NCBI RefSeq assembly: GCF_900112695.1
Contig: NZ_FOMT01000005.1
Location: forward strand, 69,957-133,956
Direction: 5' to 3'
Source: Paenibacillus catalpae
GTDB lineage: Bacteria; Bacillota; Bacilli; Paenibacillales; Paenibacillaceae
DNA: 64,000 bases
The position numbers and the translations under genes were made by a program. Of the stretch, positions 24,301-33,209 are shown one piece after another. The notes beneath the pieces were generated by a model that made no database searches, had not been told where the DNA came from, and saw nothing but the letters and a program-made list of their open reading frames with translations. Within the stretch, counting starts at the first letter, position 1, and the number at the start of each line of letters is the position of its first letter.

Positions 24301-25668
24301 TTGATTAAGAAAATGGTGTTAACTTTAGCTGCATTATGTTTGGTGTTCCCGGCAATGGCTTTTGCCGATGACCCGACAGCAGGAACACTTAACATGGGAA
24401 TTAACTCGCTGTGGGTAATGGTAGCTTTCGTGCTCGTATTGCTCATGCAAGGCGGTTTCATCCTATTAGAAACAGGTTCCACCCGAATGAAGAATGCAGG
24501 CCACGTTGCCGGCAAAACAATCTTCACAGCAGGTCTTGCAGCATTGATTTACTGGGCAGTTGGTTATGGCTTTTCATTTGGAACTGACAATGCTGAGGGC
24601 TCCATCGCCAAATTTATTGGATTCGGAGATTTCCTGTTCGATCCTTCGATCATAAGCGTAGATGATGGACTTCCTACTACATTGTTCTTCCTGTTCCAAC
24701 TGGCTTTCGCGATCGTATCGCTGTCCATCGCATGGGGCGGCTTCGCAGAACGCGCTAAATTGTCCTCCTACTTTATCTTTACGATTGTCTTTATCGGTGT
24801 TATCTATCCTATCGTGGCTCACTGGATCTGGGGCGGCGGCTGGCTGGCAAAAGACGGCGCACAAGACTTCGCGGGCTCGACTGTTGTTCACTTGTCCGGC
24901 GCGCTTGCGGCATTCGCAGCTACCGTATTATTGAAACCACGTATCGGCAAATATAACAAAGACGGCTCTGCAAACGAAATTTCCGGTCACAACCAAGTAT
25001 TCACGGCATTGTCTGTATTGCTCCTTTGGGTTGGCTGGTTTGGCTTCAACGCTGGTTCTACTCTTGCAATCGGCGACGGCTTCTTCGGTTATGTAGGCTT
25101 TACTACCATGCTGGGTGCTGGCGCTGGTGCTGTTGCAGCACTTCTTATCTCGTGGGCAGTTAACGGCAAAGCGGAAATCACAACAATGCTCAACGGTACA
25201 CTTGCTGGTCTCGTAGCTATTACGGCTTCTTGTGCATTTGTAGAGCCTTGGGCGGCCGTTGTTATCGGTCTGGTAGCAGGCGTGCTCGTATTCTACAGCG
25301 CGAAATTCTTCGAAAAAATCAAAGTAGACGACCCAATCTATGCGATGTCCGTACATGGTGCTGCAGGTATCTGGGGTACGCTGGCTAACGGTATTTTCGC
25401 AACAGATGAGCTTGCTACTAAAGTTGGCGTAGGTCAAGGCGGTCTGATTGATACAGGCAGCTGGCACCAATTGGGCGTTCAAGCACTGTCGGTATTGGTG
25501 TGCGGCGTATTCGTCCTGGCTGCATCGTTCCTCGTACTGGGTATTATTAAGTACACTATTGGCTTCCGCGTTACGGAAGAGCAAGAAATTGTCGGTCTTG
25601 ACCTGAGTGAGCATGGCGCTTATGGTTATCCTGAGCAACTTAAAAAAGGTCAAGGCATCCAAGGTTAA
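24301..25668 (+). CDS. amtB: Ammonium transporter AmtB/NrgA
   Basis: A 455-residue ammonium channel that forms a trimer in the membrane. A cleavable-looking signal (LTLAALCLVFPAMAFA, cut before DD) precedes 11 helices. The pore histidines are in STVVHLSGALAAF and AMSVHGAAGIWG, and the family block NTxx-like region is present as VGWFGFNAGSTLA. The start is TTG 24301 with AAGGGAG 8 bases before it; GTG 24292 overlaps that site and is rejected. Two GlnR/TnrA boxes flank its promoter, so it should be induced under nitrogen limitation. No PII (glnK) gene is adjacent; instead a GlnD-like gene follows after 40 bases without a terminator. Confidence 0.96.
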   Translation: MIKKMVLTLAALCLVFPAMAFADDPTAGTLNMGINSLWVMVAFVLVLLMQGGFILLETGSTRMKNAGHVAGKTIFTAGLAALIYWAVGYGFSFGTDNAEGSIAKFIGFGDFLFDPSIISVDDGLPTTLFFLFQLAFAIVSLSIAWGGFAERAKLSSYFIFTIVFIGVIYPIVAHWIWGGGWLAKDGAQDFAGSTVVHLSGALAAFAATVLLKPRIGKYNKDGSANEISGHNQVFTALSVLLLWVGWFGFNAGSTLAIGDGFFGYVGFTTMLGAGAGAVAALLISWAVNGKAEITTMLNGTLAGLVAITASCAFVEPWAAVVIGLVAGVLVFYSAKFFEKIKVDDPIYAMSVHGAAGIWGTLANGIFATDELATKVGVGQGGLIDTGSWHQLGVQALSVLVCGVFVLAASFLVLGIIKYTIGFRVTEEQEIVGLDLSEHGAYGYPEQLKKGQGIQG

Positions 25669-25708
25669 TGTAAGGTTTGTTGGACTGACCTGAGGGGAGA
25701 GGCGGCGG

Positions 25709-26776
25709 ATGGGCGATCCGGTACGTGTGCAGCTTCTGAAGCAAATCGGCAAAGCCGATAACGTGAATGTACTGCGCAGTTTGCGGGATCAAGTACACGA
25801 GCATATGAAAGGTATTCTCCAGATGAGTCCGGTCGAACAATTCAACGAACAATTAAATGAGCTGCATGATTCGGTGATATGCCGCTCTATCATACTAGCG
25901 GAAGCGGAAATGGCACGGCTCGGGATTGGTTCTCCCCCCGTGCCTTACGCATATCTATTGTTCGGCAGCGGAGGACGTCAGGAACAGACGCTGTCGAGTG
26001 ATCAGGACAGCGGTATTGTTTATGACGACTCTGTCATTGATTCGGAGGGGACCAGGGCTTATTTTCAGCAATTAACCTCAATCATCGTCTCGATATTGCA
26101 GCAGTCCGGTTATCCGTTATGCGAGGGGAATGTGCTGAGCGATAACCCGGAGTGGTGTATGTCGTTAACCGAATGGAAGGTCAAGCTGAATGGCTGGTTT
26201 GCAGAACCGGCATGGGAGGCTGTTCGGTACTTGTTAATCATGGCAGACGGACGATCAGTATATGGTGATCATCGTCTTGCCCTTGAGCTGAAGGATCATT
26301 ATTTCAATAATGTCCTTGAATATCCGAATATTACACGGCGGATGCTCGATAATACGATGCGACACAAAATGCTGCTCGGAGTATTTGGACATTTGCTGAA
26401 AGAACAATATGGAACGGATGCAGGCAGTCTTGATATTAAATACGGTGCGTATATCCCGCTCGTAAACGCGATTCGGTTGTTAGCTATACAGGCAGGCATT
26501 CGCGATACGTCTACGCTGTCCCGGATCCGAGCTCTGGCGGTGCATGATAAGCTGCAATCCGACGAGGCGGCTGCTTATGAACAGGCGTTCCGTCTTTTTC
26601 TCCGGTTGCGATTAATGACGACCGAGCAGAACGAGGATGGATTGTACGCCAATAACGGGAAGCTGTCCAGCCGGAGCTTGTCGCGGGAAATAACCGAGGA
26701 GCTGAAGAGCGCCCTAAGGACAGGGAAGAAGCTGCAGCGCAAAGTATTTAAACGTTCAACAGGAAGGCTCATGTAA
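25709..26776 (+). CDS. GlnD-like nucleotidyltransferase (DUF294 family)
   Basis: A 355-residue protein with a GlnD/GlnE-type nucleotidyltransferase domain (about residues 60-190) and a C-terminal DUF294_C domain (about 200-345). The catalytic signature is FGSGGRQEQTLSSDQDSGIV, with the GS and DxD spacing of active nucleotidyltransferases. The second domain shows DIKYGAYIPLVNAIRLLAIQ and TSTLSRIRALA. No CBS pair, HD phosphohydrolase or ACT domain is present, so it differs from true GlnD. It may modify a protein or transfer a nucleotide in response to nitrogen supply, but its target is unknown. It sits between amtB (40-base gap) and the exonuclease gene (15-base gap). Confidence 0.88.
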   Translation: MGDPVRVQLLKQIGKADNVNVLRSLRDQVHEHMKGILQMSPVEQFNEQLNELHDSVICRSIILAEAEMARLGIGSPPVPYAYLLFGSGGRQEQTLSSDQDSGIVYDDSVIDSEGTRAYFQQLTSIIVSILQQSGYPLCEGNVLSDNPEWCMSLTEWKVKLNGWFAEPAWEAVRYLLIMADGRSVYGDHRLALELKDHYFNNVLEYPNITRRMLDNTMRHKMLLGVFGHLLKEQYGTDAGSLDIKYGAYIPLVNAIRLLAIQAGIRDTSTLSRIRALAVHDKLQSDEAAAYEQAFRLFLRLRLMTTEQNEDGLYANNGKLSSRSLSREITEELKSALRTGKKLQRKVFKRSTGRLM

Positions 26777-26791
26777 GGCGGTGGTGAAAGA

Positions 26792-27529
26792 ATGAAGGAA
26801 CCAAAAGGCGTCGGGCGGATGTGGAACTTGTATAAAATGGGAGGTTTTACTCCTGCCATAGCCTCCATGATGGGTTCGCAGAATGCACAGCAGATGGCCT
26901 TTATCCGTTCTATCAACAAGGAGCAGCGCAAAGGGTCCATGCTTGATATGCCCCTTAAGGAGCTGGACATTGTTGTGTTTGATTTGGAGACGACTGGTTT
27001 CTATCCTTCCAATGGGGATGAAATCATCTCGTTTGGAGCTGTTCATATGAAGGGGCTGGAGTTAAACGAAGAGCCTAGGCAGTTCTATAGTCTCGTGAAT
27101 CCGAAACGTCGAATCCCCCGGCAAATCATAGAGTTGACGGGAATAACCAATGAGATGGTGCAGGATGCGCCGGATCTGATGCAGGTACTGCACGACTTTA
27201 TGGAGTTTATCGGCAGAAGACTGTTAATTGCGCATGCCGCCGGACACGACAAGCAGTTTCTGAATGCGGCATTATGGCGAACTTCCAAAATCAGCTTGAA
27301 TCACAGGGTACTGGACACGATGCTGGTTGCCAAATGGCTTGAGCCGAAGCGGGCTTCCTATGCCCTGGATGATCTGCTTGAGGACTTTGGTATCCCGATC
27401 ACGGAGCGTCACCATGCCTTGCATGATTCCATCATGACGGCAAAGCTGTGGCAACAGTTTTTGATCCGGATATTAGACCGGAACATTACGACATTAGGCG
27501 ATTTATACGCTTATTTAAGCAAGCATTAA
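26792..27529 (+). CDS. DnaQ-like DEDDh 3'-5' exonuclease
   Basis: A 245-residue protein with a hydrophilic first 50 residues and then an exonuclease fold of the DNA polymerase III epsilon type. The catalytic acids are D64 and E66 (VVFDLETTGF), the aspartate in AHAAGHDKQFL and the HxxxD pair in HHALHDSIMTAK. SLVNPKRRIPRQIIELTGIT is the usual exo block. It lacks polymerase fusion. Partnered with the DUF294 protein, as in the DUF294/DnaQ pairs beside acetate permeases in proteobacteria, it might remove nucleotides added by that enzyme; this is inference. The start ATG 26792 follows GGCGGTGG. Its last 15 bases overlap the convergent JAMM gene. Confidence 0.92.
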   Translation: MKEPKGVGRMWNLYKMGGFTPAIASMMGSQNAQQMAFIRSINKEQRKGSMLDMPLKELDIVVFDLETTGFYPSNGDEIISFGAVHMKGLELNEEPRQFYSLVNPKRRIPRQIIELTGITNEMVQDAPDLMQVLHDFMEFIGRRLLIAHAAGHDKQFLNAALWRTSKISLNHRVLDTMLVAKWLEPKRASYALDDLLEDFGIPITERHHALHDSIMTAKLWQQFLIRILDRNITTLGDLYAYLSKH

Positions 27530-27946
27530 TACAAGAGGGCGGAAGGTATGGTTATCTAGCCTATAGGGCTGGACAACGGGAGCGGAACCTCCCGCCATAG
27601 AGATAATCCAATAGGAATTCTGACGACCGGAAGCCGGAAAGCCAAGCGCATCGCGCTTTGAAGGTACGGCTGAGGTTGTAGGATGGGAGTGGAAAAAACC
27701 GACGAGCGCTTGTCGGTTTTTTTGCATGCCATAATAAACCGATATCCACTCGCCGGGATGAAAGCGAAAGGAGCGCAGCGGGTCTTCATGAATATTCGTA
27801 ATGGCGTGAATATGAGTAACCGTTGCCGGATTGCCCTCGGCAGCTGCTGTGCCCACGAGGACTCCGCAAGCCTCCTTGGGCAACGCCGCGCGGCAAATGG
27901 TCAATAATTGCTCGGATGCTTGATGAGTAATAGCGATCGATTCCAT
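27515..27946 (-). CDS. M67-family JAMM/MPN+ metallopeptidase
   Basis: A 143-residue single-domain JAMM peptidase. All zinc and catalytic positions are present: E25 (PKEACGVLVG), H86-S-H88, S96 and D99 in HSHPTTSAVPSKRDA, which fits E...HxH(x7)S(x2)D. Bacterial relatives (Mec-type) cleave the C-terminus of ubiquitin-like sulfur carriers in cysteine or cofactor synthesis, or act on peptidoglycan peptides. Neither partner is visible here. ATG 27946 has AGGAAAGGA upstream and is preferred over ATG 27979. It overlaps the exonuclease tail by 15 bases, tail to tail, with no terminator. Confidence 0.9.
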   Translation of the reverse strand: MESIAITHQASEQLLTICRAALPKEACGVLVGTAAAEGNPATVTHIHAITNIHEDPLRSFRFHPGEWISVYYGMQKNRQALVGFFHSHPTTSAVPSKRDALGFPASGRQNSYWIISMAGGSAPVVQPYRLDNHTFRPLVLMLA

Positions 27947-28000
27947 TCTGGCATTCCTTTCCTGCAGGGTACACCTCATTATACAGGGGAGGGTAAGCCT

Positions 28001-29206
28001 TTAGCTAGCCGGTTTAGCGGTTTTCTCCGGATGAAGAAGACGAATAGCAAAGAGCAGGGCGGCGATGGCCAGTACGACGAGCAGAATAAAAAGTACCGTC
28101 ACGGAACGGTCAGCCAGCCAGCTGAACAATGGCGGGCCTGCGGCAACGCCAAAAAATCTCAGGCTGCTGTAAAAGGAAGTCACGATTCCCCGGTGAGACT
28201 GGTCTACAGAGCCGGTAATCCATGTATTTAAACAAGGCAGCAATAAGCCTGTACCTACGCTGCTTATCGTAATAAATCCGATAAAGACATAAATGAGCCA
28301 ATAGCTGAACAGACAGCCAATTAATGCAGCGCTCATGAGGGATAGGCCGATGAGAATACAGCGGCGCATTTTTTTGCCGTCTTTCTTAATGCTATGTCCG
28401 GTCAGATAAGCAGTAATTACAAGGCCAAGCAGTGGTATGGCAAGAATACAGCCTTTCCATACGCCTTCGATGGAATAAGGGGGCTTCTCGAGCAAGTCTG
28501 ACAAATAGACCAGTACCCCAAACAGCAGGAATAGACCTAATGCTCCCGTACAATAGGCGGTGATGAGCCAGCGGCCTTTCTCCCGAAAAATTTTTCTCAT
28601 ATCCGTTAAATATTGTTTGAGCTTTAATGGTTCGGATTCAGATTTGGGCTCCTTAATGAAGAACCATACAGCAGCAAGTGAAGCGGCACAGAAGATCGGA
28701 AAAGCAAAAAATGGCGCATACCAAATAATCATAGCCAGCAGCGAACCGAGGATCGGACTAACGACTTTACCCGCGCCATTCGAAGCCTCAACAATGCCCA
28801 GCGCTTCGCTTTCCTCTCCATCCTTATACATATCTCCAACAAGCGCCATGGCAATCGGAGCTGTTCCAGCTGCAGCTATCCCTTGTATGACTCTGGAAGT
28901 GACAAGGAGCCAGTATGATCCCCAAACCGCGGCAAAGCCTGCGAGTATGCCGGCAGCGCCGTATATGGCAAGTGCGGGTATGATGATGACTTTTCTGCGG
29001 AATCGGTCGGATAAATAACCTATAGCTGGTATGAAAATAGCCGCGCTAACCGAAAATAGAGTGATAATAAGGCTGGATTGAAGCTCAGATATCTCCATCT
29101 TCTTGGCTAAGTCAGGCAAGATTGGGACAAGCATCGAATTGCCGAGCACAAGGACGAGTGGAACAGAAGCAAAGGCAATATATTGCAGCCATTTGTGTTC
29201 GGCCAT
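28001..29206 (-). CDS. MFS drug/siderophore exporter (YmfD-like)
   Basis: A 401-residue transporter with 12 helices of the DHA1 drug:proton antiporter type. Motif A appears as GYLSDRFRRKVIIIPAL, and motif C as a G/P-rich helix 5 (GAGKVVSPILGSLLA). This sequence style resembles the bacillibactin exporter YmfD and multidrug exporters such as Bmr. The substrate is unknown, and no siderophore genes are nearby. I chose ATG 29206 because GGAGG is 9 bases upstream; the frame continues up to 29281 but adds a hydrophilic, unconserved stretch. It diverges from the thioredoxin-like gene. Confidence 0.88.
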   Translation of the reverse strand: MAEHKWLQYIAFASVPLVLVLGNSMLVPILPDLAKKMEISELQSSLIITLFSVSAAIFIPAIGYLSDRFRRKVIIIPALAIYGAAGILAGFAAVWGSYWLLVTSRVIQGIAAAGTAPIAMALVGDMYKDGEESEALGIVEASNGAGKVVSPILGSLLAMIIWYAPFFAFPIFCAASLAAVWFFIKEPKSESEPLKLKQYLTDMRKIFREKGRWLITAYCTGALGLFLLFGVLVYLSDLLEKPPYSIEGVWKGCILAIPLLGLVITAYLTGHSIKKDGKKMRRCILIGLSLMSAALIGCLFSYWLIYVFIGFITISSVGTGLLLPCLNTWITGSVDQSHRGIVTSFYSSLRFFGVAAGPPLFSWLADRSVTVLFILLVVLAIAALLFAIRLLHPEKTAKPAS

Positions 29207-29338
29207 AAAAAGCATCCTCCGATCTTGATGTTGGACATTGACGATTTCATGGCTAATGTGCCCCTCGTCTTGAGCTTCCATTCCTCGCCGTGTTAGGATA
29301 GGTATAATATAGAAAAGAATGATGAAAGAAGGGACACC

Positions 29339-29872
29339 ATGAAGCGCGCTACGATGCTGTTTATCGCAGCTTTTGTTTTGGCAGGTTTAGCGGTGTATCA
29401 ATACGTCGCGAAAGAGGAATCAAGCGTTACCGCGGCTGCCGCAGGCTTCAAGCCAAAGGCAGGATCTGAGGCCGTAACTTTCCAATTGCCCGGACTAGAT
29501 GAAAAAAACTATGCGATTGGCGGCAAGCAGGACAAGCTGACCTTCGTTAATTTCTGGGCGTCCTGGTGTGGACCTTGCGAGCTGGAAGCTCCGGATCTGC
29601 AAAAGCTCTATGAGAAATACGGGGATAAGATCGCCTTTTACGGTGTAAATGCGACGAAGTTTGATAAGGAAAGAGCCGCAAGGCAGTTTGTGGATGATCA
29701 TGAGTTTACATTCCCAATCCTTATGGACCGGAAGGGGGATGTTACGAATACGTACAAGGTGGATACGTTCCCGACAACCTTCCTCATTGATTCCTCCGGC
29801 GTCATTCGCGAACGGATCAATGGTGTCATTACAATTGATGAATGGGAACGGCTCATTGAGCAATACAGCTAA
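29339..29872 (+). CDS. TlpA/ResA-like membrane-anchored thioredoxin
   Basis: A 177-residue thiol-disulfide oxidoreductase with an N-terminal anchor (residues 4-20) and an external thioredoxin fold. The active site is in FWASWCGPCELEAPDL (CGPC), with the cis-proline loop VDTFPTTFLID. ResA-type proteins reduce apocytochrome c, while other TlpA relatives serve sporulation or general envelope redox; which applies here is not visible because no ccs genes are adjacent. AAGAAGGGA precedes ATG 29339, and GTATAAT lies just upstream near 29306. A terminator follows at 29883. Confidence 0.93.
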   Translation: MKRATMLFIAAFVLAGLAVYQYVAKEESSVTAAAAGFKPKAGSEAVTFQLPGLDEKNYAIGGKQDKLTFVNFWASWCGPCELEAPDLQKLYEKYGDKIAFYGVNATKFDKERAARQFVDDHEFTFPILMDRKGDVTNTYKVDTFPTTFLIDSSGVIRERINGVITIDEWERLIEQYS

Positions 29873-29882
29873 ATATAACAAT

Positions 29883-29914
29883 AACGCCCGGCAGATGGCT
29901 GCCGGGCGTTTTAT
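29883..29914. terminator. Bidirectional terminator between TlpA-like and cimA genes
   Basis: A perfect 12-bp stem, AACGCCCGGCAG (29883-29894) with CTGCCGGGCGTT (29899-29910), has an ATGG loop and is T-rich on the plus side and A-rich before it, so it can act on both converging transcripts. Confidence 0.9.
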
Positions 29915-29923
29915 TTGGGTTTA

Positions 29924-31537
29924 TTAGTGGTTTACAACACCAATCCGTTCGTTAAAGTCTGAAGGAGCGGTGTTCGCTTTCTCCATGTTTAACAAAGCAT
30001 AACGGATACTGTCAATAAGAGCTTCCCAGCTGGCTTCAATAACGTTGCTCGATACGCCTACAGTACTCCAAGTATTCTCTGCATTGGAGGATTCTACGAG
30101 TACCCGTACCTTTGCGGCTGTAGCATCTTTTTCGTCAAATACGCGAACCTTATAATCGGACAAATGGATTTCTTCAATCTTCGGATAGAATTGGACTAGT
30201 GCTTTGCGCAGCGCGTTGTCCAAAGCGTTAACCGGTCCGTTGCCCTCAGCTGCCGTATAGACCTGCTTGCCGTCAACGTTCAGTTTTACGATCGCTTCCG
30301 AATTCATTTGGCCTTTCGAGCTTTCAACCAGAATTTTGAACGACTCAACCTTGAATACTTCAACCGGTTCGCCAAAGGCTTGACGGAGTAGAAGCTCCAG
30401 GGAAGCATCCGCCGCTTCGAATTGATATCCTTGATGTTCAAGCTCCTTGATATGATCCATAATCGCCTTGGTCTGCTCATTGTTGGCATTAATATCGAGA
30501 CCAAGCGACTGTGCCTTCGAAATAATATTCGATTGGCCGGCAAGCTCGGATACAAGGATGCGCTGCTTATTGCCGACTAACTCCGGTTCGATATGCTCGT
30601 ACGTTTTCGAATCTTTCATGATCGCCGACACGTGAATGCCGCCTTTGTGGGCGAATGCCGCATTGCCGACGTAGGCTTGGCCAACCGGCATATTGACGTT
30701 TGCGATTTCGCTCACATAACGTGCTGTGCCAGTCAGCGTACGAAGCTTCTCTTCAGGGAGGACATCGTAGCCCATCTTGATCTGAAGATTGGGAATGATC
30801 GAGCAGAGGTTTGCATTACCGCAACGTTCGCCATATCCGTTAATGGTGCCCTGCACCTGGCGGGCACCGGCCTGAATGGCAGCCAGGGAATTGGCTACTG
30901 CCAGCTCGCAGTCGTTGTGAGTATGTATGCCGATAGGTGCAGTCAGCTCCTGGCGAATCCGGCTGACGATCTCATGAATCTCGCCCGGCAGTGTGCCTCC
31001 GTTCGTATCACAAAGCACAAGCCAGTCTGCGCCGGCTTCCTGGGCTTTGCGTAATACCGCTACGGCATATTCCGGATTGTTCTTGTAGCCGTCGAAGAAA
31101 TGCTCGGAATCAAACAAAGCTTCCATGCCTCTTTGCTTCAGGAAAGCGATGGAATCGTAAACCATGGATAAGTTCTCTTCCAGCGTGGTCTGCAGTGCCG
31201 TATGCACGTGGAAATCCCATGATTTGCCGACAAGCGTAGCTGCCGGTACACCGGATTCAGCGATGCGCACAAGGGAAGAATCATGCTCAGCCAGACTGAA
31301 TTTACGGCGCGTGCTTCCGAATGCCGTAATTTTGGATTGAAAATTCAAGCTTTTAACCCGTTGGAAAAACTCGATATCTTTGCCGTTGCTTCCAGGATTC
31401 CCGCCTTCAATATAGTGAACGCCGAGCGCGTCAAGTTTTTGAGCAATTTTTAGCTTATCATCCGCCGACAGGCTGATTCCTTCGCCTTGCGTACCGTCGC
31501 GCAGCGTAGTATCAAATATGGTTATCGATGTTGTCAT
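29924..31537 (-). CDS. cimA: (R)-citramalate synthase
   Basis: A 537-residue enzyme that condenses acetyl-CoA and pyruvate to citramalate, the first step of the threonine-independent route to isoleucine. The HMGL-like barrel starts with IFDTTLRDGTQGEG and IEGGNPGSNGKDIEFF, which separates citramalate synthase from 2-isopropylmalate synthase. HTHNDCELAVAN supplies metal ligands, and INGYGERCGNANL and KGGIHVSA are conserved. The C-terminal 150 residues form the LeuA-type allosteric dimer domain. The start ATG 31537 has GGAGGCG upstream on the minus strand. A -10 TATAAT lies at 31593-31588. It is monocistronic. Confidence 0.95.
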   Translation of the reverse strand: MTTSITIFDTTLRDGTQGEGISLSADDKLKIAQKLDALGVHYIEGGNPGSNGKDIEFFQRVKSLNFQSKITAFGSTRRKFSLAEHDSSLVRIAESGVPAATLVGKSWDFHVHTALQTTLEENLSMVYDSIAFLKQRGMEALFDSEHFFDGYKNNPEYAVAVLRKAQEAGADWLVLCDTNGGTLPGEIHEIVSRIRQELTAPIGIHTHNDCELAVANSLAAIQAGARQVQGTINGYGERCGNANLCSIIPNLQIKMGYDVLPEEKLRTLTGTARYVSEIANVNMPVGQAYVGNAAFAHKGGIHVSAIMKDSKTYEHIEPELVGNKQRILVSELAGQSNIISKAQSLGLDINANNEQTKAIMDHIKELEHQGYQFEAADASLELLLRQAFGEPVEVFKVESFKILVESSKGQMNSEAIVKLNVDGKQVYTAAEGNGPVNALDNALRKALVQFYPKIEEIHLSDYKVRVFDEKDATAAKVRVLVESSNAENTWSTVGVSSNVIEASWEALIDSIRYALLNMEKANTAPSDFNERIGVVNH

Positions 31538-31587
31538 AGCCGGGACGCCTCCTTTTTCACTGTTCGCCTACACAAATATAATTAACT

Positions 31588-31700
31588 ATTATAACACTTG
31601 TTGATTAGAATGTAGAGAGGAGCAAGGAATTTTTTATAATATAAGCCAATATAAATTTTCTCTATACCGAGCTTATATTATACCTAGAAACGGTTATAAT
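31588..31700. promoter_or_regulatory. cimA/dinB divergent control region with 12-bp inverted repeat
   Basis: The 255-base spacer holds a minus-strand TATAAT (31593-31588) for cimA and a plus-strand TATAAT (31695-31700) for the polymerase gene. A perfect inverted repeat, TATAATATAAGC (31635-31646) and GCTTATATTATA (31671-31682), lies between them; its right arm covers the -35 position of the plus promoter. A palindrome GGTTTAAACC is at 31721-31730. No LexA box was seen. Confidence 0.45.
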
Positions 31701-31792
31701 ACGGCGCACTTGTTTAAGCCGGTTTAAACCTGATTTGACGCACCTTCCTGCGGGACGGTATGCTGGGAGGAGTAGGAAGGTGATTACTGGCT

Positions 31793-33061
31793 ATGGCGGA
31801 CGCACACAAAGATTATCCGGCCAAAGGGCGCGTCATTCTTCATTTGGACATGAATGCATTCTATTGCTCCGTACACGAAGCGGAGGAACCAGAAAAATAT
31901 AAAGGGAAGCCAACGGCTGTTGCCGGTAGCGTAGAGCTCCGCAAAGGGATTATCGTTACTTGTTCTTATGCTGCGCGGGGTAAAGGAATCAAGACGGGCA
32001 TGACCGTCAGACAGGCGATGCGGATTTGTCCTGATCTGATCATTATCCAGCCGGATTTCGACCTGTACCGCAAGTTCTCCCGCGGGTTTATGAGCATCGC
32101 AAGGCAGTTTACACCGCTGGTGGAACCGATCTCGATTGATGAGTGTTACATGGATATTACGGGTTCCAAAATCTTCGGTTCCCCCCTTGAGATCGCCAAA
32201 ACGCTGCAGCAGCGAATTGCAGAGGAGTGGATGCTTCCATGCTCGATTGGCGTCGCTCCTAATAAACTGCTCGCCAAGATGGCGTCGGATATGAAGAAGC
32301 CTAACGGTCTGACGGTACTGAGGCTGCGGGATGTGCAGGCTGTATTATGGGATAAACCTTGCGATGTGCTGCACGGGATCGGGAAGAAAACGGCGGATAA
32401 GCTGGAGAGACTGCGCATTCGGACAATTGGTCAGCTGGCTGCCGCGGACGAAGAGCTGCTGATCCGTCAATTCGGCACATACGGCTCGTGGATGAAGTCG
32501 GCGGCCCATGGTATTGATCATTCGGAGGTTCGCGCGGACCGTGAGCAGAGCAAGTCTATCGGGCACACGACAACCTTGCCTTATGATGTAACGGTCCGGG
32601 AGGATGCTCATCGCATACTGCTTAATCTGGCCGATCAGACAGCCCGCAGGCTGCGGCGGCAGAAGCTGATGGCATCTACCGTCCAGATCACGGTCAGGAA
32701 GCCGGATATGACCACTATAACGCGCTCAAGCACACTTCGAGTCCCGACCCATTCAACGGATGTTGTTTATCATCAAGCTTGCCGGCTGTTTGATGAGCAT
32801 TGGCCGGCAGGCGATCCGGCACGGCTGCTCGGGGTTACTCTGCAAAATCTGACGGCGGAGGAAGAAACTGCCGTACAGCTTGATTTGTTCGACTACAAGG
32901 AGCAGCCGCGGAAAGAAGCTTTGACGAAAACGATGGATGTTCTGAGGGACAAATTTGGCGAGAATGCGGTGCTTACGGCCGGAATGCTGGGGGATGATCC
33001 CTCAGCGCTTATCCGCAATAAAAAATTGCGCGGAACATCTCTCCAAAAGGATGAAATCTAA
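31793..33061 (+). CDS. dinB: Y-family DNA polymerase IV (PolY1/YqjH-like)
   Basis: A 422-residue translesion polymerase. The palm acids are in HLDMNAFYCSV and SIDECYMDITG; the little-finger domain contains TTITRSSTLRVPTH. The sliding-clamp-binding motif QLDLF lies near residue 362, and the extreme C-terminus RGTSLQKD matches the tail of Bacillus YqjH. The enzyme copies damaged DNA and can cause mutation. The start ATG 31793 is 12 bases after GGAAGG, a long spacing, so the exact start is not certain. No SOS box is evident upstream; an inverted repeat covers the presumed -35. Confidence 0.94.
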   Translation: MADAHKDYPAKGRVILHLDMNAFYCSVHEAEEPEKYKGKPTAVAGSVELRKGIIVTCSYAARGKGIKTGMTVRQAMRICPDLIIIQPDFDLYRKFSRGFMSIARQFTPLVEPISIDECYMDITGSKIFGSPLEIAKTLQQRIAEEWMLPCSIGVAPNKLLAKMASDMKKPNGLTVLRLRDVQAVLWDKPCDVLHGIGKKTADKLERLRIRTIGQLAAADEELLIRQFGTYGSWMKSAAHGIDHSEVRADREQSKSIGHTTTLPYDVTVREDAHRILLNLADQTARRLRRQKLMASTVQITVRKPDMTTITRSSTLRVPTHSTDVVYHQACRLFDEHWPAGDPARLLGVTLQNLTAEEETAVQLDLFDYKEQPRKEALTKTMDVLRDKFGENAVLTAGMLGDDPSALIRNKKLRGTSLQKDEI

Positions 33062-33082
33062 CAATTGTACAGGTATAGCTTG

Positions 33083-33111
33083 TTGCCAATGTGGACGGTT
33101 TGTTATATATT
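33083..33111 (+). promoter_or_regulatory. Sigma-A promoter of the ferredoxin gene
   Basis: TTGCCA at 33083-33088, a 17-base spacer and TATATT at 33106-33111. It leaves a leader of about 90 bases before ATG 33210. Confidence 0.6.
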
Positions 33112-33209
33112 GATGAGTGAAGGTTCACACTAATTATAGCGAGCGGAAGATACAACAAGACGTTTGCAGAAGCATTTTTATGTCTATTTTTTTGTGGGAG
33201 GGAATACCA

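Noticed and set aside
31538..31792. T-box or leucine/isoleucine leader for cimA and LexA box for dinB
   Set aside because: No T-box sequence, specifier stem or terminator is seen on the cimA side, and no CGAAC-N4-GTTC-type box is present.
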